This document shows, piece after piece, positions 47,034-54,990 of a DNA stretch of 64,000 bases. The DNA comes from Pseudanabaena sp. PCC 6802 (GTDB taxonomy: Bacteria > Cyanobacteriota > Cyanobacteriia > Pseudanabaenales > Pseudanabaenaceae), in assembly GCF_000332175.1 (NCBI RefSeq), contig NZ_KB235914.1, positions 3,096,868 to 3,160,867 on the forward strand, written 5' to 3'. Below the pieces are notes generated by a model. That model saw only the letters and a program-made list of their open reading frames with translations, had not been told where the DNA came from and made no database searches. Both the position numbers and the translations under genes were made by a program. Every line of letters starts with the position of its first letter. Within the stretch, counting starts at the first letter, position 1.

Positions 47034-47817
47034 TTAACACCTCACGGTTTACTAGTTCTTGGATGCGTTTTGCGGCTGCTTCACCAGGTTTATATTCCAC
47101 GATTGTCAAGCCGCGATCGAAGGCAGTACGAATATCAGTGCTATCAGGAATCGTCACGGGCGAGAGCACGTCACTAAAGGTTTTCTGAGCCTGACTGTAA
47201 AGCTCGCCGGTATGGGAGTTCGCCCAAATTCCTCCTGGCTTATAGCGATCGTCCAACATATTAATCAAAACTTTGACTTTGCGCGGCCCGATAAAATTCT
47301 CTGCCTCCTGAATAAAACGAATGGTTGTTTCGGTGCATTGAAAATCGGTGCGATTTAGCCGAGTTGGAATAAATATCTTGTCAGCCGGCACCAGCGCGTT
47401 CGCTGTTAATTCATTGAGATCGCCAGGGCTGTCAATGAATATGTAGTCGTACTGATCTTTGATCCTTTCAATTTCACGATTAAGTACTCCCTCTTTGCCC
47501 ATCTGCATAGCTGCTAGCTGCGTAACTGCCTCTGCCATCGAGACATGGGCAGAAACTGCATCAAGTCCCTTGGGCGACTCAAAGATAACCTCCTCAATAT
47601 GTTTATCGGGTCGTTTCTTTAGGAACGCCAGGATTGTATCAGACTCATCCAGTGTGTCAACCTTGCCCAAGAACAAACTGCTACAGGTCGTCTGTGAAGT
47701 CATGTCAATGACCAGTACTCTGGCTCCATTCCGTGCGACCAGATGTGCTGAATTCGAGCACAGGGTAGATTTCCCCGTGCCACCTTTGTTGTTGGTAAAT
47801 GCTAATACCTTAGTCAT
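47026..47817 (-). CDS. ParA/Soj-family ATPase
   Basis: A 263-residue deviant-Walker ATPase: NNKGGTGKSTL at residue 9 has the signature lysine of the ParA/MinD group; ARVLVIDMTSQTT is the A' motif with the catalytic Asp; YDYIFIDSPGDLNEL is the Walker B region. No helix-turn-helix precedes it, so it belongs to the small type Ib/orphan class used for plasmid, carboxysome or protein-cluster positioning. There is no parB or parS-like array next to it; instead the next gene encodes a coiled-coil protein. Start at 47817. Confidence 0.9.
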   Translation of the reverse strand: MTKVLAFTNNKGGTGKSTLCSNSAHLVARNGARVLVIDMTSQTTCSSLFLGKVDTLDESDTILAFLKKRPDKHIEEVIFESPKGLDAVSAHVSMAEAVTQLAAMQMGKEGVLNREIERIKDQYDYIFIDSPGDLNELTANALVPADKIFIPTRLNRTDFQCTETTIRFIQEAENFIGPRKVKVLINMLDDRYKPGGIWANSHTGELYSQAQKTFSDVLSPVTIPDSTDIRTAFDRGLTIVEYKPGEAAAKRIQELVNREVLSV

Positions 47818-48162
47818 TTACAGCTCTTAGAACTGATGGGTAAAGTTTTACAGAAAGGTTAGCAGAATTGTGTCATTTTGTCAGGCTTTCTTGGGAAAGC
47901 TACCTAAAAATAACTACCTTTTTACGGGCAGCGATCGCATGAGGCAATGTGCTGTTATCCATTCAGCGATCGCTTTGCGATCGCCAGACCCCTTTTAGGA
48001 TCGACATAAGTATGCTTGATGCCAACACGATTTTGCGCGATCGCTACCAACTCGATCGTCAATTAGGCAAAAATGCCGGGCGACAAACCTGGTTAGCGCG
48101 AGATCTCGAACAGGACGAACCCGTAGTGGTCAAACTCCTGACTTTTGGTGGCGACGTACAAT

Positions 48163-49110
48163 AGACCTCTTGCAGATTAGGTTGAGGTTGAGTTGCCAAA
48201 GAACCCCAAGATAGGAAAATATCAGGACATAGCAATAACGAAAAAGCGTCCTGATGATGAACTATATAATAGCGCAAACCCTACCTGCTGCACACTTTAA
48301 GCGTCGATTTGGTATCGAGACTAATACGTTCAAAGCAATTGTGAAAGTGCTTAAACCAGAGTGGCGAGCAACGCCAACACCTGGAGCCAAGCCTAAACTC
48401 GGACTAGAAGACCGCATATTGGTTGCCTTCGAGTATTGGCGGGAATATCGCACCTACTTTCACATCGCCACTAGTTGGGGCATCAGCGAGTCTACAGTTT
48501 GTCGAATAGTGCATTGGGTAGAGGAGACTTTAATCCGCTCACGTCGCTTTCGACTACCTGGGAAGCGCCAGTTGGTGCGGGGCTTTGGGATACCTACAGT
48601 CGCGATCGTTGATGTGACTGAAACTCGCATTGAGCGTCCTAAGCGGCACCAACGTGCCTTTTATAGCGGCAAACAGAAAGGGCACACGCTCAAATGTCAA
48701 CTCATAATTGACGCTCTTACTGGGCAGATTATCTGTACGTTTTTCGGCAAGGGGCGACGGCATGATTTCAAGCTGTTCAAAGCTTCTGGCATCCATTTCC
48801 ATCCTCAAACCGAGAGTTTGCAGGACAAGGGTTATCAAGGCATCCAGAAACTGCATCTCTACTGCCGCTTACCCCACAAGAAACCGAAAGGTGGTCAGCT
48901 TACGCCTGAGCAGAAAGCGTTCAACCGCCAACTTGCGCGCCAACGGGTTGGCATTGAGCATGTTAATCGCCGCTTGAAGATCTTCCGCATCTTATCTGGA
49001 CGCTATCGCAATCGTCGTCACCGCTTTGGTTTGCGTTGCAATCTAATTGCTGGTCTCTACAATTTTGAACGCTCTCAAGGCTCCTCAGTTGGCTAATTTG
49101 CAAGAGGTCT
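48163..49110 (+). mobile_element. IS5-family insertion sequence, 948 bp, complete
   Basis: Terminal inverted repeats AGACCTCTTGCAGATTAG and (reverse) AGACCTCTTGCAAATTAG match at 17 of 18 positions. A 3-bp target duplication AAT is present at 48160-48162 and 49111-49113. One transposase gene fills it. Precise ends, duplication and an intact open frame suggest a recent insertion. Confidence 0.95.
48254..49096 (+). CDS. IS5-family transposase (DDE_Tnp_4 type)
   Basis: A 280-residue transposase with an N-terminal helix-turn-helix (YRTYFHIATSWGISESTVCR) and a DDE domain: first aspartate in TVAIVDVTETRIERP, second in GKGRRHDFKLF, and the glutamate in RVGIEHVNRRLKIF. Complete frame, so the element may be active. 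It belongs to the IS1031/IS427-like group by size and target duplication; a database comparison is needed for exact subgroup. Confidence 0.92.
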   Translation: MMNYIIAQTLPAAHFKRRFGIETNTFKAIVKVLKPEWRATPTPGAKPKLGLEDRILVAFEYWREYRTYFHIATSWGISESTVCRIVHWVEETLIRSRRFRLPGKRQLVRGFGIPTVAIVDVTETRIERPKRHQRAFYSGKQKGHTLKCQLIIDALTGQIICTFFGKGRRHDFKLFKASGIHFHPQTESLQDKGYQGIQKLHLYCRLPHKKPKGGQLTPEQKAFNRQLARQRVGIEHVNRRLKIFRILSGRYRNRRHRFGLRCNLIAGLYNFERSQGSSVG

Positions 49111-49627
49111 AATGGGACGATCTCAAGCTATTCGAGCGCGAAGCCCAGGTATTGCAGCAACTCGACCATCCCTGCATTCCCAAGTATCGCGACTACTTTG
49201 CCATTGACGATCGCGCCCTGTGGTTTGGTCTGGTGCAGGAATATATCCCCGGTACATCGTTGCAGGAACGGCTCGATCGCGGCGATCGCTTCTCGGTTGC
49301 TCAGGTATACGGCATCGCACGGGCAATCCTGGAGATTTTGTTCTACCTGCACGAACTCTCGCCGCCCTTACTGCATCGGGATATCAAGCCTGGTAATATC
49401 TTGCTGGACGAGGGCGATCGCGTATATCTAGTAGACTTTGGCGCGGTGCAGGATCGGGCGGTAGCAGAGGGCAGAACCTTTACCTCAATTTCTCCTCGGC
49501 TATGCAGTTCTCGATGCCGCAAGCGATCGCGGCACTTATCGTGGCAATATTCTCACTGCCGAAGAAGCCATGTGGCTGGCTGCCAATATCAAAGATTGGT
49601 TGCAGAGTATGGCAATTTGAGCGCGTA

Positions 49628-49784
49628 ATACCAATTTAAATTGTTGTGGTTACGGATGGGGAGTGGGGGCGTTGCCCCCACGAAGGGGAGGCAGGGCGGT
49701 CTTGGGGGTTCCCCGCTAGAGCCACTGCCGTGTTCTACCCCTTCACCCCGTTCGATCTGTCGTGTTTGCCGTTCAAATTGCTAT
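49628..49784. mobile_element. ATACCAATTTAAA-family element, copy 2, with a 44-bp internal insertion
   Basis: Same ends and core as 41937-42049, 157 bp long, that is, 113 plus 44. The extra sequence starts AGGCAGGGCGGTCTTGGGG and ends GAGCCACTGCCGTG; its outer GGCAG/CTGCC are inverted. It lies between the two arms of the core hairpin (AGGGG / TTCTACCCC). This is an element within an element and resembles the small dispersed repeats reported in Nostoc. Confidence 0.85.
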
Positions 49785-49876
49785 ATGGCTAAGTCTCTGG
49801 TGGCTCGTTCCTAGGATACGTTTGCACTCAATTCGTACCTTTTTTCTGCCCTAAACTTCTCAAACACGCTCTAATC

Positions 49877-51439
49877 CTAGGATGACTCTTCTATGGTCTC
49901 AACCCTCAAAAAGAGAGGCAATTCTTGATTCAATCGCCCCAATCTCACAAACTCAGCGTAGGTGTCAGCCTCGATGGACAGAAGTTCTGCTTGCAGTTGC
50001 TCCGCAACGATCGTCTGGAGGTCAGGGTAGTTTGTCTGAAGCTGTTCAATTTCGGCTTGTAGTCGGGTTAGCTCTTCCTCAACCAACCATACTTGCTTGA
50101 GATAAAATTTAGACTCGACACCGAGCTGCTGCTCTACGTCGCTCAATCTTTGCCGCACTCGTCTCAAAGCAGCCTGACGGGCAATGACCGCTAAATACTG
50201 CTGGCGTATCGATTGGTCGCCCAGCAGATTAAGTTTTTGGAGCATGGGTTGAATCGTCAGACCTTGGACGAGTAGCGTAAATAGCACGGTTCCAAAAACA
50301 GTTGCAATTACCACCTCACGTCCCGCAAAGCTATCGGGCACGCTCAATACCAAGGCAATGGTCACGGCACCCCGTAATCCTCCCCACCACAACACAGTCT
50401 GTTTGGGTAAGGGAATAGCAGAATGCGCGAAATAGTTGCTCAATCCCCCCAGTCCGTAAATAACGATCGCCCGAGTCAAAATTATCGCGGCGATCGCTGC
50501 AGCGATCGCGCCCAAATTTTCACCCAAATTCGCAAAGCGAACTTGAGTACCAATGAGCAAGAAGACAATCGAATTCACGAAAAAAGCTAAAAATTCCCAA
50601 AACTCACTCACAATGATACGGGTACGAGGACTCATGCCGATAAGAGAGCCAAAGTTGCCTAAGATGAGTCCCGTGGTAACTACCCCAATCACCCCCGATC
50701 CCCCTAATTCTTCCGAAATCACGAAAGCGCTATAGGCAACAACTAGAGTTAACGACTGCTCCACTAGCGGTAAATCAAGCCTCTGGGTTAGATAAGATGT
50801 CCCAAATCCAATCAGTCCGCCAACCGCCAACCCAATCCCAACTACCGCAATCAACTGAGTCAAAATGGGCTGAAGCGCTAAATTTGCAGCTCCCTGAGAG
50901 AATGCCGCCAGAAATCCAAAGGCAACTACTGCCACCCCATCATTAAACAAACTTTCTCCTTCCATCAAAGTCGTTAGTCGCTTGCCAACACCCAGAGATC
51001 GGAACAAAGCCGTCACCGAGACAGGATCGGTTGCAGATAGGCTGGCACCTATCAATAACGCAGTTGTCAAAGAAAAACCGACGAATTGATTTAGGCTAAT
51101 GGCAATCCCTGCAATGGTAATGAAAACACCCAGGCTCGCATAAAGAGAAATTGGAATTAAATCCCGCTTTAACATTGTCCATTTCAGGTTCCATGATGCT
51201 TCAAATAGCAAAGGCGGTAGAAAAATTAATAGAATCAATTCGGGCGAGAGTTCGATCAATCGCACATCTGCCAAAGCAAGTCCTAATCCCACAATCACCA
51301 GTAGCAATGTATAGGGAATTCGACGAAGCCAGCTAAAAACCTGTGGTAGGATTGCCACGCTCAAAGCTATCGAAAGCACGAGTAAAAATCGCTTCAAGTT
51401 CTCTTCGATGAGAACTTCCTGTAGACTTGCCTCTATCAT
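49877..51439 (-). CDS. Na+/H+ antiporter (CPA1/NhaP type)
   Basis: A 520-residue antiporter. About twelve hydrophobic helices to residue 400, with the ion-binding SATDPVSVTALFRSLGVGKR then LTTLMEGESLFNDGVAVVAF (ND motif). A predicted coiled-coil C-terminal domain (about 430-510) follows, rich in Gln/Leu (EEELTRLQAEIEQLQTNYPD). Cyanobacteria have several NhaS homologues of this class for pH and salt homeostasis. Start at 51439. Confidence 0.92.
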   Translation of the reverse strand: MIEASLQEVLIEENLKRFLLVLSIALSVAILPQVFSWLRRIPYTLLLVIVGLGLALADVRLIELSPELILLIFLPPLLFEASWNLKWTMLKRDLIPISLYASLGVFITIAGIAISLNQFVGFSLTTALLIGASLSATDPVSVTALFRSLGVGKRLTTLMEGESLFNDGVAVVAFGFLAAFSQGAANLALQPILTQLIAVVGIGLAVGGLIGFGTSYLTQRLDLPLVEQSLTLVVAYSAFVISEELGGSGVIGVVTTGLILGNFGSLIGMSPRTRIIVSEFWEFLAFFVNSIVFLLIGTQVRFANLGENLGAIAAAIAAIILTRAIVIYGLGGLSNYFAHSAIPLPKQTVLWWGGLRGAVTIALVLSVPDSFAGREVVIATVFGTVLFTLLVQGLTIQPMLQKLNLLGDQSIRQQYLAVIARQAALRRVRQRLSDVEQQLGVESKFYLKQVWLVEEELTRLQAEIEQLQTNYPDLQTIVAEQLQAELLSIEADTYAEFVRLGRLNQELPLFLRVETIEESS

Positions 51440-51870
51440 TAATCTTTAATTTCCCATAGTAATTGTTTATGGTACACAGCTTCAATCTCGCTTGTCAACG
51501 GTAAAGAGATGTGGCTGAAGCGATCGCTAGCAGTAGGCTTATAGCGGTTTTCAGATGAAAACGAGAAGGGGGTTTGGGGGCGTTGCCCCCAAGAAGGGGT
51601 TCCACCCCTTCACCCCATCCATCAAACCTGTTCTCAATTAAAAAACGCTATAAGAAGCGGGAGTTAAGTTCAATAACTATATCGTTTGATGGCTTTATTA
51701 ACGATGTCAAGAGTAAAAGCGTCATGATTAAGGCTTCTAGCGTACCTTATCCTACAGGAAAAGCCAATTAGACTGACTGAAGGGCAAAAATAGGCTAGAT
51801 AATCTCAAACGCTTAGGATATAATAACTGACAATTTATGTGGTAGAGAACTACCCAGAAAAATTATATTT
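51440..51870. other. 431-bp gap containing a 113-bp MITE
   Basis: No gene. The 113-bp element at 51540-51652 is the only recognised feature. A 65-codon frame at 51574 runs through it and is not coding. The last 100 bases before 51871 are AT-rich and should hold the promoter of the iron-sulfur protein gene. Confidence 0.6.
51540..51652. mobile_element. 113-bp MITE-like element, TATAGCG family, copy 1
   Basis: Left TATAGCGGTTTTCAGATGAA, right TCTCAATTAAAAAACGCTATA (reverse strand TATAGCGTTTTTTAATTGAG). The core is TTGGGGGCGTTGCCCCCAA and AGGGGTTCCACCCCT. An inverted copy of the same length is at 54855-54967, so two inverted copies bracket the gene 51871-54690. Confidence 0.9.
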
Positions 51871-54690
51871 ATGTTTTCTCACATGCATGAGCGACAGATG
51901 CACTGGGTTCGCTGGTTATTGACGTGCGGGTGGCTCTCGATCGTCGCTTCTTTGTTTTACGATCCCTGGACATCGGCACTAACCAAGCCAGATCATCCCT
52001 GGAGTCCCTTGCGACTCACTGATGTATGCGTGCGGGTGCAGGGTAAATGTTTGACAGAACAACCTTACCCCTTGGGAGCAACTCTGTTCTGGGGAGCGAT
52101 CGTTCCGTCGGGCATCTTTATTTTGCTGGTGTTCGGTCACGAATTGTGGCGGCGAATTTGTCCCTTATCGTTTCTATCCCAAATCCCCCGCGCTCTAGGT
52201 TGGCAACGACAGTTCAAACGGGAGAACAAACAAACCGGGAAAGTGCGCTACGAACTGGCAAAGGTTAAACCCGAATCCTGTCTGGGCAGGAACTCTCTCT
52301 ACGTGCAATTTAGCTGGCTGTTTGTGGGAATATGCGGGCGGATTTTGTTTTTCAACGCCGATCGCCTCGTGCTGGGGTTGTGGATCTCGTTTACGATCGC
52401 AGCGGCAATTGCGGTTGGCTACTTTTATGGGGGCAAGTCCTGGTGTCAGTATTTCTGCCCGATGGCACCCGTGCAAACGATTTTTAGCGAACCGAGTGGT
52501 TTGTTGGGAAGCAAGGCGCACACGAGCGACCAAAAGATTACCCAATCGATGTGCCGCACGGTTCTGCCGGATGGCACAGAACAAAGTGCTTGTGTGGCCT
52601 GTCAAAGTCCTTGTTTTGATATCGATTCCGAACGAGCCTATTGGGATGGACTGAACAAGCCGACAGAATCTCTGGTGCGCTACGGCTACGTGGGCTTGGT
52701 AATTGGTTATTTTGTTTATTACTATTTATACGCGGGTAACTGGGATTATTACTTTTCCGGTGCTTGGAATCGCGACCCCAATCAACTCGCTTCCCTGATG
52801 AATCCGGGACTCTATCTATTCGGTCAGGCTATCAATATCCCAAAACTGTTCGCGGTGCCGCTGGTGCTGGGCGGGTTTACGGCAATCGGGGTTCTCGTTG
52901 GGCGATCGATTGAAAACTATGCAATATCCAATCGTCAGCGGTATCACCTAAATCTGTCCCCCGAACTGATTCGACATCGCCTGTTTGCCATTTGCACCTT
53001 TGGTGTTTTCAACTTCTTTTTCTTCTTTGCGGGCCGTCCCCTCATGCAATTGCTGCCGTTGTGGGTGCAATATGGGTTTGATGTCAGTATTGTCTTCTTC
53101 AGTACGCTTTGGCTGCAAAAGACCTGGCGGCGCAGTCGAGATCTCTATGCTCGCGAGAATCTCGCCAGTCGATTTCGCAAACAATTGGAGAAATTGCAAC
53201 TGGACGTTTCGCAGTTCTTAGAGGGCCGTTCTCTTGCGGATCTCAATGCCAATGAAGTGTACGTGTTGGCAAAAGTGCTGCCTGGTTTTACCCGTGAAAA
53301 GCGCCACGAAGCATATAAAGGCGTGTTGCAGGAAGCTTTAGAAGAAGGCCATGTGAACTACTCCAACAGTCTGGAGGTTTTGCAGCAAATGCGCCAGGAG
53401 TTGGGTATTTCCGATGACGAACACCGTGAGGTGCTAGAAGAATTGGGCATCGAAGACCCAGAATTACTCAACCCACAACGTCAACGGACGTTAGAAAATC
53501 AGATTCGCTTAAGCGGCTACCAAAAATCCCTGGAACGATTGATGAGGCTAAAACAAAGACAGCCCGATTTGACAACATTTGAGCCATCTCAGCAAGATTC
53601 GATCGAAATTCGCTCCCTGCAACGCGAGTATGGAATTTCGGCAGAAGAAGACGACGGGATTTTGAGAGGGCTTTCTCCCAATGCCGATATAGTTCAAAAA
53701 GCTGAATTTTTATTGGCTCAATTAACTGAGTGGATTGCCTGCGATCGCGCCTTGCATCACCCCAGCCTTCAGAGGCAGCCAGCAGTAGTAACACTGTTAC
53801 GTGACAGCGTAGATCGCAAACAAAAACCGATCGTGCAATCGATTTTGAAAATCCTGATCGCGCTGCAAGATAGTCCACCGGCATTGACGATCGCGCAATC
53901 CCTGAAACAGCGCGCTCCCCAAATTGTCATAGAACGGGTGAACCCCAAACTCTGGCAAAATCGCCTGCATCCTGAGATCGCCCGAACTTTGACGCAGCCA
54001 GCAGAATTCCCGATTCCCAGCAATCCCGAATCTCCTACTCAAGAAACCTTGAGCTATTTAGAACTTTTACGACAACACGACAATCCTTTGGTACAAGCGA
54101 CGGCGCTTTATGCGATCGCGCAATTGGATACAGAACTCGCTCAGAGCCTGGCTCGCGATCTGCGGCACGAGCCGCATTCATTGCTTGTCCGAGACACCGC
54201 CGCACACCTACTGGCTTTGCCGCCCTCACCTGCCCTCATGGATTTTTCCAAGCTAGAGAAATTGGTTTATTTGTTTAACAACGATTTCTTTCATCTTGTC
54301 CGAACCGAAACCTTGATGGCACTTGGCGATCGCTCTGAAATAAGAACTTACTCATTAGACGAAGCGATCACAGAAGCAGGGGATACCTGTCGGGAGTTGC
54401 TGTTGTCGCTCGAAGGGGAGGTCAAAATTCACTACCAGCTTGCCGATGGTGTTCGCATCGAAAGGCTGCATCCCGGCCAACTGTTAGATGAATTGGAGGT
54501 TTTGACGCACAGCAACCTTGAAAATACCATTCTCGCAGATAGCGCAAGGACTCGTATTTTGGCAATCTCTGTTGATGCCTTCGATGACCTCCTTGTCGAT
54601 GACCCTGATTTTGCCCGTCGGGTTCTGGAACTCGAAAGTCAGCAACTCCAGCGACTCATGCGATCGACGCAAGGAACATCTATTAGTTAG
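51871..54690 (+). CDS. Membrane 4Fe-4S protein fused to HEAT-like and cyclic-nucleotide-binding-like domains
   Basis: A 939-residue protein. Residues about 1-440 hold roughly nine hydrophobic helices and polyferredoxin-type cysteine motifs: ELWRRICPLSFLSQIP, GKSWCQYFCPMAPVQTIF and SACVACQSPCFDID, the NapH/CcoG/NosR style of membrane electron-transfer proteins. Residues about 440-820 are soluble and helical, with repeated acidic/leucine helices. The last 120 residues (LLLSLEGEVKIHYQLADGVR, then LHPGQLLDELEVLTH and RILAISVDAFDDLL) resemble a CRP-type cyclic-nucleotide-binding barrel. It precedes the RND efflux genes. Cluster binding and ligand are inferred, not shown. Confidence 0.8.
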   Translation: MFSHMHERQMHWVRWLLTCGWLSIVASLFYDPWTSALTKPDHPWSPLRLTDVCVRVQGKCLTEQPYPLGATLFWGAIVPSGIFILLVFGHELWRRICPLSFLSQIPRALGWQRQFKRENKQTGKVRYELAKVKPESCLGRNSLYVQFSWLFVGICGRILFFNADRLVLGLWISFTIAAAIAVGYFYGGKSWCQYFCPMAPVQTIFSEPSGLLGSKAHTSDQKITQSMCRTVLPDGTEQSACVACQSPCFDIDSERAYWDGLNKPTESLVRYGYVGLVIGYFVYYYLYAGNWDYYFSGAWNRDPNQLASLMNPGLYLFGQAINIPKLFAVPLVLGGFTAIGVLVGRSIENYAISNRQRYHLNLSPELIRHRLFAICTFGVFNFFFFFAGRPLMQLLPLWVQYGFDVSIVFFSTLWLQKTWRRSRDLYARENLASRFRKQLEKLQLDVSQFLEGRSLADLNANEVYVLAKVLPGFTREKRHEAYKGVLQEALEEGHVNYSNSLEVLQQMRQELGISDDEHREVLEELGIEDPELLNPQRQRTLENQIRLSGYQKSLERLMRLKQRQPDLTTFEPSQQDSIEIRSLQREYGISAEEDDGILRGLSPNADIVQKAEFLLAQLTEWIACDRALHHPSLQRQPAVVTLLRDSVDRKQKPIVQSILKILIALQDSPPALTIAQSLKQRAPQIVIERVNPKLWQNRLHPEIARTLTQPAEFPIPSNPESPTQETLSYLELLRQHDNPLVQATALYAIAQLDTELAQSLARDLRHEPHSLLVRDTAAHLLALPPSPALMDFSKLEKLVYLFNNDFFHLVRTETLMALGDRSEIRTYSLDEAITEAGDTCRELLLSLEGEVKIHYQLADGVRIERLHPGQLLDELEVLTHSNLENTILADSARTRILAISVDAFDDLLVDDPDFARRVLELESQQLQRLMRSTQGTSIS

Positions 54691-54854
54691 TAGATTGATT
54701 ATTAGCAGACTATGGCATCAGTTTATGAGGTATAGTAATAGAGCATCCGCTCTTTTTGACATTGCGACATGAGTTGCTTCCGGTTGGAAATCTACTGGAA
54801 TTGAAGGTGCAGATGATTGAATTTGTACGAGGTATTGTGTTTTAATTTCTCTTA

Positions 54855-54967
54855 TATAGCACTTTTTAATTGAGAACGGGTTTTATTGATGGGGTGAAGG
54901 GGTTCCACCCCTTCTTGGGGGCAACGCCCCCAAACCCCCTACTTGTTCCGATCTGAAAACCGCTATA
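54855..54967. mobile_element. 113-bp MITE-like element, TATAGCG family, copy 2 (inverted)
   Basis: TATAGCACTTTTTAATTGAG on the left and ATCTGAAAACCGCTATA on the right; this is the reverse orientation of 51540-51652 with few differences. It lies in the 300-bp gap upstream of the efflux adaptor and ends 23 bases before the ATG I choose. Such an element could move or silence the promoter. Confidence 0.9.
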
Positions 54968-54990
54968 TTATCCAACTTATCCAACTGGCG

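Larger units (their letters stand above)
48012..49620 (+). pseudogene. Serine/threonine protein kinase gene disrupted by an IS5-type element
   Basis: The N-terminal lobe begins at MLDANTILRDRYQLDRQLGK and runs to VVVKLLTFGGDVQ at 48162. The IS occupies 48163-49110. Deleting it and one AAT copy restores VQWDDLKLFEREAQVLQQLD in frame, followed by YIPGTSLQERL, the catalytic HRDIKPGNIL and VDFGAVQD. After RTFT the kinase sequence ends: the activation segment and C-lobe are lost and a short unrelated-looking frame (GYAVLDAASDRGTYRGNILT) leads to a stop near 49620. So the gene has both an insertion and an internal deletion. Confidence 0.9.

Noticed and set aside
45900-47817. Assignment of the ParA/coiled-coil pair as McdA/McdB
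   Set aside because: The coiled-coil protein is much longer than characterised McdB proteins, lacks a C-terminal tryptophan and no carboxysome gene is nearby; kept only as one possibility.
51574-51771. 65-codon plus-strand frame after the Na+/H+ antiporter
   Set aside because: It begins inside the 113-bp MITE and has no recognisable protein features.
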